NCBI RefSeq assembly: GCF_000720425.1
Contig: NZ_JOAJ01000007.1
Coordinates: forward strand, 372,001-436,000
Length of the DNA stretch: 64,000 nt
Direction: 5' to 3'
From: Nocardia rhamnosiphila NBRC 108938
GTDB taxonomy: Bacteria; Actinomycetota; Actinomycetes; Mycobacteriales; Mycobacteriaceae
The notes beneath the pieces are model-generated. The model was not told where the DNA came from and searched no databases. It saw only the letters and a program-made list of their open reading frames with translations. Positions 53,244 through 61,639 of the stretch are shown here, piece by piece (the first letter of the stretch is position 1; each line of letters begins with the position of its first letter). The position numbers and the translations under genes were made by a program.

Positions 53244-54179
53244 ATGACATCCGAAAACGCCACCCCCGCCACCCTCCCCACCGTGGTCAAGCTCGGGTCC
53301 AGGATCGGAGCGCGTATCGACGGGGTGCGGCTGGGCGGTGACCTCGGTCCGGCGGCCGTCGAAGCCATTCGTAAGGCGCTGGTGGAACACAAGGTGATCT
53401 TCTTCCGCGGCCAGGACCAGCTCACCGAGGACGGCCAGTACGAGTTCGCCGAACTGCTCGGCAGCCCGACCACCCCGCATCCGACGGTCACCTCGCACGG
53501 CGAGAAGACCCTGGCCATCGACTCCGAGTACGGCAGCGCCAACAGCTGGCACACCGATGTCACGTTCGTGGACCGTATCCCGAAGGCGTCGATCCTGCGG
53601 GCGGTGACCCTGCCGCCCTACGGCGGTTCCACCACCTGGGCCTCCACTGTGGCCGCCTACGATTCGCTGCCCGAGCCGCTGCGGCTGCTGGCGGAGAACC
53701 TGCGGGCGGTGCACACCAATGTCTACGACTATGTGGGCCGCCACGGTGAGCACCCGGACGAGAAGACCAAGGAGCACCGCGCCGAGTTCGAGTCCTCGCT
53801 CTACGAAACCGAGCACCCGGTGGTGCGGGTCCATCCGGAGAGCGGCGAGCGCGCGCTGCTGCTCGGTCATTTCGTGCGGAACTTCGCCGGTTTCTCGACC
53901 ACCGAATCACAGGCGCTGTTCCGGATCCTCCAGGACCGGGTGATCCGGCTGGAGCACACGGTGCGCTGGGATTGGCAGCTCGGTGATGTCGCGATCTGGG
54001 ACAACCGCGCCACCCAGCACTACGCGGTCAACGATTACGACGGACAGCCGCGCCGGCTGACCCGGATCACCCTTGCCGGTGATATCCCGGTGGGTGTCGA
54101 CGGCCGGCCGAGCACCGTCATCACCGGTGACGCCGGTCACTACTCGGTGGTCGAGGCACCGCGCGCGCTGGCCTCGTGA
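53244..54179 (+). CDS. TauD/TfdA family Fe(II)/2-oxoglutarate dioxygenase
   Basis: Protein of 311 aa. The iron ligands are HTD (about residues 103-105, in SWHTDVTF) and a distal His in [10 protein letters not shown] (about 258); [10 protein letters not shown] carries the 2-oxoglutarate Arg. Resembles taurine dioxygenase and alkylsulfatase AtsK, which release sulfite or sulfate from organosulfur compounds; the exact substrate cannot be read. GAGG lies 6 nt before the ATG. No sulfonate transporter is adjacent. Confidence 0.92.
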   Translation: MTSENATPATLPTVVKLGSRIGARIDGVRLGGDLGPAAVEAIRKALVEHKVIFFRGQDQLTEDGQYEFAELLGSPTTPHPTVTSHGEKTLAIDSEYGSANSWHTDVTFVDRIPKASILRAVTLPPYGGSTTWASTVAAYDSLPEPLRLLAENLRAVHTNVYDYVGRHGEHPDEKTKEHRAEFESSLYETEHPVVRVHPESGERALLLGHFVRNFAGFSTTESQALFRILQDRVIRLEHTVRWDWQLGDVAIWDNRATQHYAVNDYDGQPRRLTRITLAGDIPVGVDGRPSTVITGDAGHYSVVEAPRALAS

Positions 54180-54271
54180 GCCGGTAGGCCCCGCGGCCGC
54201 GGCGAGCGCCGAGGTCCGTGGGGCAAACCCGGGTGCGACCGGCCACGGGGGCATCCGCCAGACTGGGGGCC

Positions 54272-54406
54272 ATGAACTACTGGCCACCGACAGGTTCGCC
54301 CTCTACGGCACCGGGCGCTACCGGGGCCTTCCCGGCCGATTGCGGGGCCGGTGTCGCGGACCGGGTCCGGACCCCTCGTGGCGGCGCTGCGGAGGTCGCG
54401 CGGTGA
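54272..54406 (+). CDS. Candidate small ORF, 44 aa
   Basis: ATG at 54272 has CAGACT ending 7 nt upstream, the same arrangement as the rmlD start. The peptide (MNYWPPTGSPSTAPGATG...) has no recognised family. It ends in GTGA, overlapping the next small ORF. Only context supports it. Confidence 0.25.
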   Translation: MNYWPPTGSPSTAPGATGAFPADCGAGVADRVRTPRGGAAEVAR

Positions 54407-54576
54407 AACGACGTCGTACTGCCCGCGGCCCACGGGACCGCAACCGCCACGAACTCCGCGCCCCCGCGCACCGCCGGCCGACGGTCCATCCCACCCCCGC
54501 GAGCCTCAGTGACAAGCCCTGCGGCGGCGTGATGTGCGTCCGTCCCGGGCCGGGGCAGCCCGAGAACGGCTCCTGA
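54403..54576 (+). CDS. Candidate small ORF, 57 aa
   Basis: GTG at 54403 overlaps the stop of the 44-aa ORF. The peptide is very basic (MKRRRTARGPRDRNRHELR...) with two cysteines (PCGGVMC). No family recognised; may be spurious. Confidence 0.22.
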   Translation: MKRRRTARGPRDRNRHELRAPAHRRPTVHPTPASLSDKPCGGVMCVRPGPGQPENGS

Positions 54577-54641
54577 CAGGAGCCAGCGAACCCGCACTGC
54601 AGAACGGCCGGCACCGCGACGGAAGGTGGCCCGGCGCGGAC

Positions 54642-55859
54642 TCAGCGCATACCGGGCATACCGGCGAAGAGGAACTCGAACACGGTCGGATGGTTCTGAT
54701 AGATCCGGGTGGACGGGATGAACGGATTGACCTCCGAGGTGTCGGTGACCACGTAATCGGAGTGGCTGCCCGGCACCCGGTCCAGGACGCCCGCGCAGCG
54801 CGGCCCGCCGGTGGCGTTCACCTTGGGTAGATCGTTCGGGTACTGGTAGGCCTCGGCCCCGTACATGAAGCTGGCGTTGAACGAGGCGCCCGGGTTGCGG
54901 CCGCCCATCAGGTCGTCGGCCAGCGGCATCGCTTTGGCCAGACCGCGAATGACGCAGTCCAGGGAAGGTTTGTAGGCGTCGAGCAGTTCGGTGGTGGGCC
55001 GGAGCAGGTCCAGCGCGGTGGCCAGGTTCTGTTCGTTCTCGGTCAGGACCGCGCCGGTGGTATCGGACAGGCCGATCGTATCCAGCAGCAAGGCGTCGAA
55101 GCTCTGCTCGTTGTCGGTGAGCGTATGACTCAGGGTGGTGGCATTGTCCACCGTGCGCAGCAGATCCGGCGCGGTATCGGCGTAGAGGTTCGTCACCGCG
55201 GCGGTGGCCTGGAAATCGTGCTGGAGCGCGGGGATGCTCGGATTGATCTCGCGTAACAGCCGGTCCGCGTTCACCAGCAGATCGCCGAGTCGCTCGCCGC
55301 GCCCCTGGAGTGCGGTACCGAGCGCGGTGAGCGTGGCGTTCAGTTTCGTCGGTTCGACCATGTTCAGGACTTCGGTGAGCCGCTCGAACAGCGTGTTGAA
55401 TTCGACGGTCACCGATTCGCCGCGCAGGACCTGGCCCGGTTGCAGGCGGCCGGCGGGCTGGGCCGGTTCCACGAAGTTCACGTATTTGGCGCCGAACACC
55501 GTGGTGGAGCGAATATCGACCCCGGCGTTACCAGGGACCAGACGCATCAGGTCCGGGTTCATATCGAGTTCGAGGCGGACCTCCCCGTTACCGGATTCGA
55601 TCTTGCCGACCCGGCCGACCTCCGCGCCCCGGAATTTCACCTTGGCGTCGGGATCCATCACCAGCCCGCTGCGCGGGACCACGACCGACACCGGTTCCTT
55701 CGGCGTGAACCCGCCGAAGAACATGACCAGCGAGAAGACCACGGCCAGGGCGATGACCAGCACCATCCCCAGTGCCGCGAGCTTGTACCGCACGACGGCC
55801 CAGACCTTGTGCAGTGTCGTTGTCGGCCGATCGGACCGATTGTGTATCGGTACCACCAC
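54642..55859 (-). CDS. Orphan MCE family protein
   Basis: Protein of 405 aa. A membrane segment (LGMVLVIALAVVFSLVMFFGGF) is followed by the MCE domain (VSVVVPRSGLVMDPDAKVKFRGAEVGRVGKIE... VFGAKYVNFVEP) and a long helical region (LTEVLNMVEPTKLNATLTALGTALQGRGERLGDLL). It is MceA/Mlp-like and should be anchored in the envelope to shuttle lipids. No yrbE permeases, other mce genes or MceG are nearby, so it must work with a complex encoded elsewhere or act alone. GTG start with GAGG upstream; an operator motif lies about 55 bp further up. Confidence 0.9.
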   Translation of the reverse strand: MVVPIHNRSDRPTTTLHKVWAVVRYKLAALGMVLVIALAVVFSLVMFFGGFTPKEPVSVVVPRSGLVMDPDAKVKFRGAEVGRVGKIESGNGEVRLELDMNPDLMRLVPGNAGVDIRSTTVFGAKYVNFVEPAQPAGRLQPGQVLRGESVTVEFNTLFERLTEVLNMVEPTKLNATLTALGTALQGRGERLGDLLVNADRLLREINPSIPALQHDFQATAAVTNLYADTAPDLLRTVDNATTLSHTLTDNEQSFDALLLDTIGLSDTTGAVLTENEQNLATALDLLRPTTELLDAYKPSLDCVIRGLAKAMPLADDLMGGRNPGASFNASFMYGAEAYQYPNDLPKVNATGGPRCAGVLDRVPGSHSDYVVTDTSEVNPFIPSTRIYQNHPTVFEFLFAGMPGMR

Positions 55860-55912
55860 TCACCTGCCTCGAGCCGTTCGGCACCCCGGCGTGCCGAACT
55901 GAACCGGATTTA

Positions 55913-55923
55913 TGTCCAGACAG
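55913..55923. promoter_or_regulatory. TGTC-CA-GACA site upstream of the mce gene
   Basis: TGTCCAGACAG at 55913-55923 contains a perfect TGTC/GACA dyad. Nearly the same motif lies at the promoters of the P450 operon and the aldehyde dehydrogenase operon. Confidence 0.5.
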
Positions 55924-56022
55924 TTGTCCATGTTATGGCCGATTCAATCTGGGCGGGCGGTTTTCACCGATCACGTCCGGATTGCGCCGTATCACGCTGT
56001 TCTCGCAGGTAGAAAGTGAAAA

Positions 56023-56052
56023 AGGCCCGCTCACAACTGGGTGAGCGGGCCT
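56023..56052 (-). terminator. Intrinsic terminator of the P450-Gpx operon
   Basis: 12-bp stem AGGCCCGCTCAC (56023-56034) with GTGAGCGGGCCT (56041-56052), loop AACTGG. Reading on the minus strand it is followed by a TTTTTC run, so it is a full intrinsic terminator, 25 nt after the gpx stop. Confidence 0.85.
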
Positions 56053-56077
56053 CGATCATAAGCCGTTACGGCATCGG

Positions 56078-56563
56078 TTACAGCGCTTTCTCGATCGCCG
56101 CGACCAGCGTGTCCGCATCCGGTGTGGTGGTGGGCCGGAAACGCCCCACCACACTGCCGTCCCGGTCGATCAGGAACTTCTCGAAGTTCCACTGCACATC
56201 ACCGGCCGCACCCTCGGCGTCGGGGGTTTCGATGATCTCCCGGTACAGCGGATGCCGGCCGTCGCCGTTCACCTCGACCTTCTCCAACAGGGGGAAGTCC
56301 ACACCGTAGGTGGTGGAACAGAACTGCTGGATCTCCTCGGCGCTGCCCGGCTCCTGCCCCATGAACTGGTTGCACGGCACACCGACCACACTGAAACCGC
56401 GGTCGCCGTAGCTCTTCTGCAGTTCGACCAATCCGGTGTACTGCGGGGTGAGACCGCATTTCGACGCGACGTTGACCAGCAGCACCACCCGGTCGCCGAC
56501 CAGCTCACCGAGCGTGGACGCCGAACCCGACAGCGTGTTCACCGGAATATCCCGAACGTTCAT
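56078..56563 (-). CDS. Glutathione-peroxidase-family thiol peroxidase
   Basis: Protein of 161 aa with the Gpx fold: catalytic Cys36 in NVASKCGLTPQY, NQFMGQEPGS (Gln of the active site) and WNFEKFLID (Trp/Asn). In bacteria lacking glutathione such enzymes use thioredoxin or mycoredoxin. Its ATG overlaps the stop of the CYP125-like P450 (ATGA, 56560-56563), an uncommon coupling that suggests it protects this pathway from peroxide released by the P450s. Confidence 0.93.
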   Translation of the reverse strand: MNVRDIPVNTLSGSASTLGELVGDRVVLLVNVASKCGLTPQYTGLVELQKSYGDRGFSVVGVPCNQFMGQEPGSAEEIQQFCSTTYGVDFPLLEKVEVNGDGRHPLYREIIETPDAEGAAGDVQWNFEKFLIDRDGSVVGRFRPTTTPDADTLVAAIEKAL

Positions 56564-57783
56564 TCGTACCGCACCTGCCAACTCTTGATTCCGTTGATCC
56601 ACCCCGATCGCAACCGTACCGGATCGGAAACGGATTCCAGGTCGGGCATGGCATCGGCGATCGCATTGAACATCAGGTCGATTTCCAGCCGGGCCAGATT
56701 GGCGCCCACACAGTAATGGGTGCCGGTACCGCCGAATCCGACATGCGGATTCGGATCGCGCAGGATATCGAAGGTGAACGGCTCGTCGAACCCTTCTTCG
56801 TCGAAATTGGCCGAGCTGTAGAACAATCCGAGGCGCTGCCCCTTCTTGATCTCCTGTCCGCCCAGGACGTGATCGGCGGTGGCGGTGCGCTGGAACGCGG
56901 TCACCGGAGTGGCCCAGCGCACAATCTCGTCCGGGGCGGTCCGGGGCCGCTGCTCCCGGTACAGCGCCCACTGTTCCGGGTTGTCCACGAACGCCTTCAT
57001 CCCGTGGGTGATGGCATTGCGAGTGGTCTCGTTACCGGCCACCGCGAGCAGGATGACGAAGAACCCGAACTCGTCGGAGGCCAGCCCCTCCCCGTCGACA
57101 TCGGCATCGACCAGCTGGGTCACGATATCGTCGGCCGGACACGACCGCCGCTGTTCGGCCATGTTCCAGGCGTAGCCGAGGATCTCCGCCGAGGCCACGG
57201 TCGGGTCGCCGTATTCGGGATCGTCGTAGTTGAGCATCTGGTTCGACCAGTCGAACACCTTGCGCCGGTCCTCCTGCGGGACCCCGAGCAGTTCGGCGAT
57301 CGCCTGCAGGGGCAGTTCGCAGGCGACCTGGGTGACGAAATCGCCACCGCCGCTCTTCTTCGCCTCGTGCACGATGCGGTGCGCGCGCTCGGTGAGGGCC
57401 GCGCGCAAACCCTCCACCGCCCGCGGGGTGAAACCTTTGGAGATGATCCGCCGCACCTTGGAATGCTTCGGGGGATCCATGTTCACCAGCAGCGCTTCGG
57501 TGAGCTGCATCTGATCGGGGGTGATATCGCCGGGCAACCGGACGATGGACCCCTTCTGCTGCGAGGAGTACAACTCCGGGTTGCGGGACAGCTCCTTGAC
57601 GTCCTCCAGTGTGCTGACCACCCAGTAGCCGCCGTCGTTGAAACCACCCGAGGTCTCGTCGGATTGGGCGTTCCACCACACCGGCGCCGTCCGGCGCAGG
57701 AGCGCGAATTCCTCGACCGGACTGCGATCGGCCCACAGTGCGGGGTCGGTGAAATCGAAACCCGGGGGCAGTGCGGTTGTCAT
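56560..57783 (-). CDS. CYP125-like cytochrome P450
   Basis: P450 of 407 aa. It resembles M. tuberculosis CYP125 along its length as recalled (LPPGFDFTDPAL, VWWNAQ, LPLQAIAELLGVPQEDR, FFVILLAVAGNETTRN, TPVTAFQRTA, SGWINGIKSWQV). Heme thiolate is Cys358 in FGGTGTHYCVG; AGNETT is the I-helix groove. CYP125 oxidises the steroid side chain at C26/C27, so a sterol-like or branched lipid substrate is likely. The ATG overlaps the SDR stop by 1 nt. The downstream gpx is coupled. Confidence 0.9.
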   Translation of the reverse strand: MTTALPPGFDFTDPALWADRSPVEEFALLRRTAPVWWNAQSDETSGGFNDGGYWVVSTLEDVKELSRNPELYSSQQKGSIVRLPGDITPDQMQLTEALLVNMDPPKHSKVRRIISKGFTPRAVEGLRAALTERAHRIVHEAKKSGGGDFVTQVACELPLQAIAELLGVPQEDRRKVFDWSNQMLNYDDPEYGDPTVASAEILGYAWNMAEQRRSCPADDIVTQLVDADVDGEGLASDEFGFFVILLAVAGNETTRNAITHGMKAFVDNPEQWALYREQRPRTAPDEIVRWATPVTAFQRTATADHVLGGQEIKKGQRLGLFYSSANFDEEGFDEPFTFDILRDPNPHVGFGGTGTHYCVGANLARLEIDLMFNAIADAMPDLESVSDPVRLRSGWINGIKSWQVRYE

Positions 57784-58583
57784 CAGGAGTCCTTTCCATC
57801 TTCCGGGAGCGGTCGCAGCGGCGCTTCCGGTTGCACCTCGACCAGCACGAGATGGGCACCTCGCGGGGTGCCGACGACCGCGGACACCGCCCGGGCCAGA
57901 TCGGAGGCACGCAACATGTACGGATGCCGCGCCAGCCCCCAGGCCTGCCAGGACTCCAGCAGCGGCCCCACCACCTCGGGCGAGGCGTTCATCCCCATCC
58001 CGGTGACGGTCGGTCCGGGCCGGACCAGCGAGGCCCGGATACCGGTGCCCTCGAGTTCCATCCGCAGCTGCTGCACCATCGCCTCGACTCCGGCCTTGGC
58101 GGCGCTGTAGGCCCCGTTCCACGGCCGCGGCAGCGGCGCGCAGTCGGAACTGATGAGCACCACGTCGCCGCGCCGGCGGGCCAGCATGCCGGGCAGCACC
58201 GCATGGGCCATCCGGTGCGCGCCGATCAGATGGATCTGCACCTGATGCGCGAAATCGGCCGGGTCCATGTCCTGGATGAGGCCGAATTCGATATCACCGG
58301 CCCCGGAGACCAGGATCTCGGTGGGCCCGATGGCCGCCTCGGCCGCGGCGACGAATTCGTCCACCGAGGCCTGGTCGGTCACATCGAGGCGGTGGGCGAA
58401 CGCGGTACCGCCGTCGGCCCGGATCTTCCCGGCCAGTTCTTCCAGGATCTCCACCCGGCGCGCGCCGAGCGCCACCGGATGGCCCTGCGCGGCCAACTCC
58501 ACGGCGGTGGCGGCGCCGATACCCGACGACGCGCCGGCCACGATGGTCGGCCGCTTCTCGGGATGGGGGTCGAACCGGGGCAT
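57783..58583 (-). CDS. Short-chain dehydrogenase/reductase (Rv0765c-like)
   Basis: SDR of 266 aa. The cofactor loop is VAGASSGIGAATA, with NNAG replaced by VSGAGD; catalytic Ser lies in LISSDCAP and YSAAKAG gives YxxxK. It lies between two P450 genes with stop-start overlaps on both sides (TAATG with the CYP123-like gene, TGATG with the CYP125-like gene), so all are made together. Probably oxidises the hydroxylated product or reduces a keto intermediate. Its neighbours match Rv0765c next to CYP123 in M. tuberculosis. Confidence 0.9.
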   Translation of the reverse strand: MPRFDPHPEKRPTIVAGASSGIGAATAVELAAQGHPVALGARRVEILEELAGKIRADGGTAFAHRLDVTDQASVDEFVAAAEAAIGPTEILVSGAGDIEFGLIQDMDPADFAHQVQIHLIGAHRMAHAVLPGMLARRRGDVVLISSDCAPLPRPWNGAYSAAKAGVEAMVQQLRMELEGTGIRASLVRPGPTVTGMGMNASPEVVGPLLESWQAWGLARHPYMLRASDLARAVSAVVGTPRGAHLVLVEVQPEAPLRPLPEDGKDS

Positions 58584-59788
58584 TACCGCACCTCCACGGA
58601 GATCGGGAGCTTGGCGAAGCCCCGCACATTGGACGAGTGGACGCGGACGAATTCGTCCTCGCGCACCCGGTAGGACTTCACCCGCGCGGCGAATTCGCGC
58701 AGGGCGACCGTCGCTTCCAGGCGGGCCAGATGGGCGCCGAGGCAGAAGTGCACACCGGCGCCGAAGCTGGCCAGATTGCCCTTCTCGGCGCGGTCCAGGT
58801 CGTAGCTGTCGGCATTGTCGAAGACCTCGCCGTCCCGGTTGGCCGAACCGATCAGCAGCAGCACCTTGGACCCCGCCGGGACGACCCGGCCGTGGTACTC
58901 CAGATCCTCGGTGGCGGTCCGCGCGACGATCTGGCTCGAGGTGTCGTAGCGCAGGGTCTCCTCGACCCAGTCCGGGACCCGCTCCGGATCGGCGGCGACC
59001 TTGGCGTATTCCGCCGGGTTGTGGCCGGCCCAGTACAGGGCGTTGCCCAGCAGTTTGGTGGTGGTCTCGTTCCCGGCCACCACCATCAGGAACATGAAGC
59101 CGATGATCTCGTCGTCGGTGAGCCGGTCTCCGTCGATCTCGGCGCCGAGCAGCGCGGAGGTGAGGTCGTCGGTGGGCTTCTCCCGGCGCTGCGCGACCAT
59201 GTCCGAGTAGTAGACCACCAGGTTCAGCGAGGCCTCGATCGCCGAATCCGGGACATCGGTCACCCCGTCCTCGCGATGCATGACCATATCGGCCATATGG
59301 CGGATCTCGTCGCGGTCGGCGGCCGGTACCCCCATCAGCTCGGAGATGACGTCCATCGGCAGTTTGCCCGCGAAGTCCTGGATCCAGTCGAATTCGCCCC
59401 GCTCGAGCGCCGGTTCCAGGTATTCCAGCGTCAGCTCCCGGATGCGGGTCTCCATATCGGCCACCCGCTTGGGGGTGAAACCTTTGAACACCAGCTTGCG
59501 CATTCGCATATGCCGGGGGTCGTCCATGGCGAGGAACGACATGGTCTTGTGCGCGTGCGGACCCCAGGCCGCGGGGTCGAGCGAGACGCCGTTGGCATTC
59601 GACAGTGCGGCGGCGTTGCGGAATCCCGCGGTGACATCCGCGTGCCGCGACAGCGCGTAGAAGTCGAGTTCGGCGTTGTAGTAGAGCGGCGCCTCCGCGC
59701 GCAGCCGGGCGTAGACCGGGTACGGGTCTTCGTGGAAGACGTAGTCGTAGGGATCGAACGCCACCGGCTCCAACGATGCGGCCGTCAT
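58583..59788 (-). CDS. CYP123-like cytochrome P450
   Basis: P450 of 401 aa, close to M. tuberculosis CYP123 (Rv0766c) as recalled: FDPYDYVFHEDPYPVYARLR, LAMDDPRHMRMRKLVFKGFTPKR, AGKLPMDVISELMGVP, FLMVVAGNETTTKLLGNALYW, VRVHSSNVRGFAKLPISV. Heme Cys is residue 349 in FGAGVHFCLG. First gene of CYP123-SDR-CYP125-gpx. The ATG at 59788 has GAGGTGGG upstream. Its physiological substrate is unknown. The gene is divergent from the aldehyde dehydrogenase operon. Confidence 0.92.
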   Translation of the reverse strand: MTAASLEPVAFDPYDYVFHEDPYPVYARLRAEAPLYYNAELDFYALSRHADVTAGFRNAAALSNANGVSLDPAAWGPHAHKTMSFLAMDDPRHMRMRKLVFKGFTPKRVADMETRIRELTLEYLEPALERGEFDWIQDFAGKLPMDVISELMGVPAADRDEIRHMADMVMHREDGVTDVPDSAIEASLNLVVYYSDMVAQRREKPTDDLTSALLGAEIDGDRLTDDEIIGFMFLMVVAGNETTTKLLGNALYWAGHNPAEYAKVAADPERVPDWVEETLRYDTSSQIVARTATEDLEYHGRVVPAGSKVLLLIGSANRDGEVFDNADSYDLDRAEKGNLASFGAGVHFCLGAHLARLEATVALREFAARVKSYRVREDEFVRVHSSNVRGFAKLPISVEVR

Positions 59789-59869
59789 CGGACCCACCTC
59801 TGTTTCGATAACGAGTTCTCGCCGGGCGCGACCGATCGGCCGCCGGGGAGAGACACATAGCTGGACATG

Positions 59870-59905
59870 TGTCTGGACGGTACCAGCGGCGCGCCTCCGC
59901 GACAA
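59870..59905 (-). promoter_or_regulatory. Promoter and operator of the CYP123 operon
   Basis: On the minus strand TTGTCG (59905-59900), a 17-nt spacer and TACCGT (59882-59877). The motif TGTCTGGAC (59870-59878 on the plus strand) overlaps the -10, a position that would block initiation. Confidence 0.5.
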
Positions 59906-60035
59906 TGATCGTACGGGAATCGACTGCTCAGAAGCGCGGCCACAGCCGCGAGCGCCGGCAATCCGGCCCACAACCGCCGATCCCGCCGAGTTTGCGGCAC
60001 GATCAGCACGGAGCACTGAACGATAGAACCCGTTC

Positions 60036-60085
60036 TTGCACTCGAGAAAGAGTCCGGACTATATTCCATACACCTGTCCAGACAG
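60036..60085 (+). promoter_or_regulatory. Promoter and operator of the aldehyde dehydrogenase operon
   Basis: TTGCAC (60036-60041), an 18-nt spacer and TATATT (60060-60065). The dyad CTGTC-CA-GACAG (60074-60085) covers the expected transcription start, 15 nt before the ATG. Confidence 0.6.
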
Positions 60086-60099
60086 TATTGGGGTCTTTC

Positions 60100-61569
60100 A
60101 TGAACAGTCTTCTGCCCGGCGACAGTTCTCGACTGCTGATCGGCGGCAGCCTCGTGCCCGGCGGCAACGGCGTGTTCGAGAATGTGAACCCGGCGACCGA
60201 AGAGGTCATCGGCACCGCGGCCGACGCGGACGCCGCCGATATGAACGCCGCCATCGCCGCCGCCCGCACCGCCTTCGACGACACCGACTGGTCCCGGGAC
60301 CACGCGTTCCGGGTGCGCTGCCTGGAGCAATTGCAGGCCGGTCTGAAGGCGCACGCGGAGGAGCTGCGGGAGATCACCGTCGCCGAGGTGGGCGCGCCGA
60401 TCATGTTCACCAGTGGACCCCAGCTCGACGGACCCGTCGAGGACCTGAGCTTCGCCACCCGGCTGGCCGCGAACTACGAATGGGAAACCGAACTCGGTGT
60501 GGCCGCGCCGATGGGCATCAGCACCCACCGGGCGCTGCGCCGCGAAGCGGTCGGCGTGGTCGGCGCGATCACCCCGTGGAACTTCCCGCACCAGATCAAT
60601 TTCGCGAAATTGGGCCCGGCGCTGGCCGCCGGCAACACCGTCGTCCTCAAACCCGCCCCGGACACCCCGTGGTGCGCGGCGGCGCTGGCCTCGATCATCA
60701 CCGAGGAGACCGAGATCCCGCCCGGGGTGGTCAATATCGTCACCTCCGCCGATCACGGCCTCGGCGCACAGCTCTCCGGTGATCCACGGGTCGACCTGAT
60801 CAGTTTCACCGGGTCCACCAACACCGGTCGCGCCGTGATGGCGTCGGCCGCGGCCAATCTCAAGAAGACCTTTCTCGAACTCGGCGGAAAGTCGGCATTC
60901 ATCGTGCTCGACGACGCCGACCTCGCCACCGCGGTGGGCTACGCCGGTTTCTCGCTGTGTGTCCACGCCGGCCAGGGCTGCGCCCTGTCCACGCGCCTGC
61001 TGGTACCGCGGCACAAATACGAGGAAGCGTTGGAGGCCGCCGCGAACACCATGCGCGGTATCCGTCCCGGCGATCCGACGAACCCCGGCACCGTCTGCGG
61101 TCCGGTGATCTCCGACCGCCAGCGCACCCGGGTACTCGGCTATATCGACAGCGCCCGCGCCGACGGCGGCCGGATCGTGGCCGGCGGCGGCCGCCCGGCC
61201 GAACACGACCGCGGTTTCTACGTCGAACCCACCGTCATCGCCGACCTGGACAACAGCGCCAAGGCCGCCCAGGAGGAGATCTTCGGCCCGGTCCTGGTGG
61301 TCCTCCCCTACGACGGCGACGACGACGCCGTCCGGATCGCCAACGATTCCCCCTACGGCCTGTCCGGCGCGGTGTGGGGTAACGACCCCGAGCGGATCCG
61401 CCGGGTCACCGACCGGGTACGCACCGGCACGCTCGGCGTCAACGGCGGTATGTGGTACAGCGCCGACGCGCCCTTCGGTGGCTACAAACAGTCCGGTATC
61501 GGCCGCGAGATGGGCGTCGCCGGCTTCGAGGAGTACCTGGAGACCAAACTCGTCGCCACCGCGCAGTAG
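60100..61569 (+). CDS. Aldehyde dehydrogenase (Rv0768/AldA-like)
   Basis: NAD(P)-dependent ALDH of 489 aa. Motifs are GAITPWNFPHQIN, the cofactor segment FTGSTNTGRAVM, the general base in LELGGKSAF, the catalytic Cys at about residue 294 in AGQGCALSTR, and EEIFGPVLVV. It probably oxidises an aldehyde formed by the P450/SDR steps. ATG at 60100; frame stays open upstream but the promoter and operator lie there. First gene of ALDH-SDR-dehydrogenase-FAD; matches Rv0768 beside Rv0769-Rv0770. Confidence 0.93.
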   Translation: MNSLLPGDSSRLLIGGSLVPGGNGVFENVNPATEEVIGTAADADAADMNAAIAAARTAFDDTDWSRDHAFRVRCLEQLQAGLKAHAEELREITVAEVGAPIMFTSGPQLDGPVEDLSFATRLAANYEWETELGVAAPMGISTHRALRREAVGVVGAITPWNFPHQINFAKLGPALAAGNTVVLKPAPDTPWCAAALASIITEETEIPPGVVNIVTSADHGLGAQLSGDPRVDLISFTGSTNTGRAVMASAAANLKKTFLELGGKSAFIVLDDADLATAVGYAGFSLCVHAGQGCALSTRLLVPRHKYEEALEAAANTMRGIRPGDPTNPGTVCGPVISDRQRTRVLGYIDSARADGGRIVAGGGRPAEHDRGFYVEPTVIADLDNSAKAAQEEIFGPVLVVLPYDGDDDAVRIANDSPYGLSGAVWGNDPERIRRVTDRVRTGTLGVNGGMWYSADAPFGGYKQSGIGREMGVAGFEEYLETKLVATAQ

Positions 61570-61639
61570 TCGCGCGGCCGGCCCCCGGCAGCGGAACCTT
61601 TTCCGACCATGCTTTCCCGATCAACGAGGAGCTCATCCC

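Larger units (their letters stand above)
54180..54641. other. Gap between TauD-like and mce genes
   Basis: About 460 bp with no gene of recognisable family. Two short coupled ORFs (54272-54406 and 54403-54576) are the only coding candidates; see their entries. No clear terminator was found for either flanking gene. Confidence 0.5.
59789..60099. other. Divergent control region of the P450 and aldehyde dehydrogenase operons
   Basis: A 311-bp gap holding one promoter in each direction and a TGTC-NN-GAC motif at each (separate entries). In M. tuberculosis a TetR gene (Rv0767c), as recalled, sits here; none is present in this window. Confidence 0.65.
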
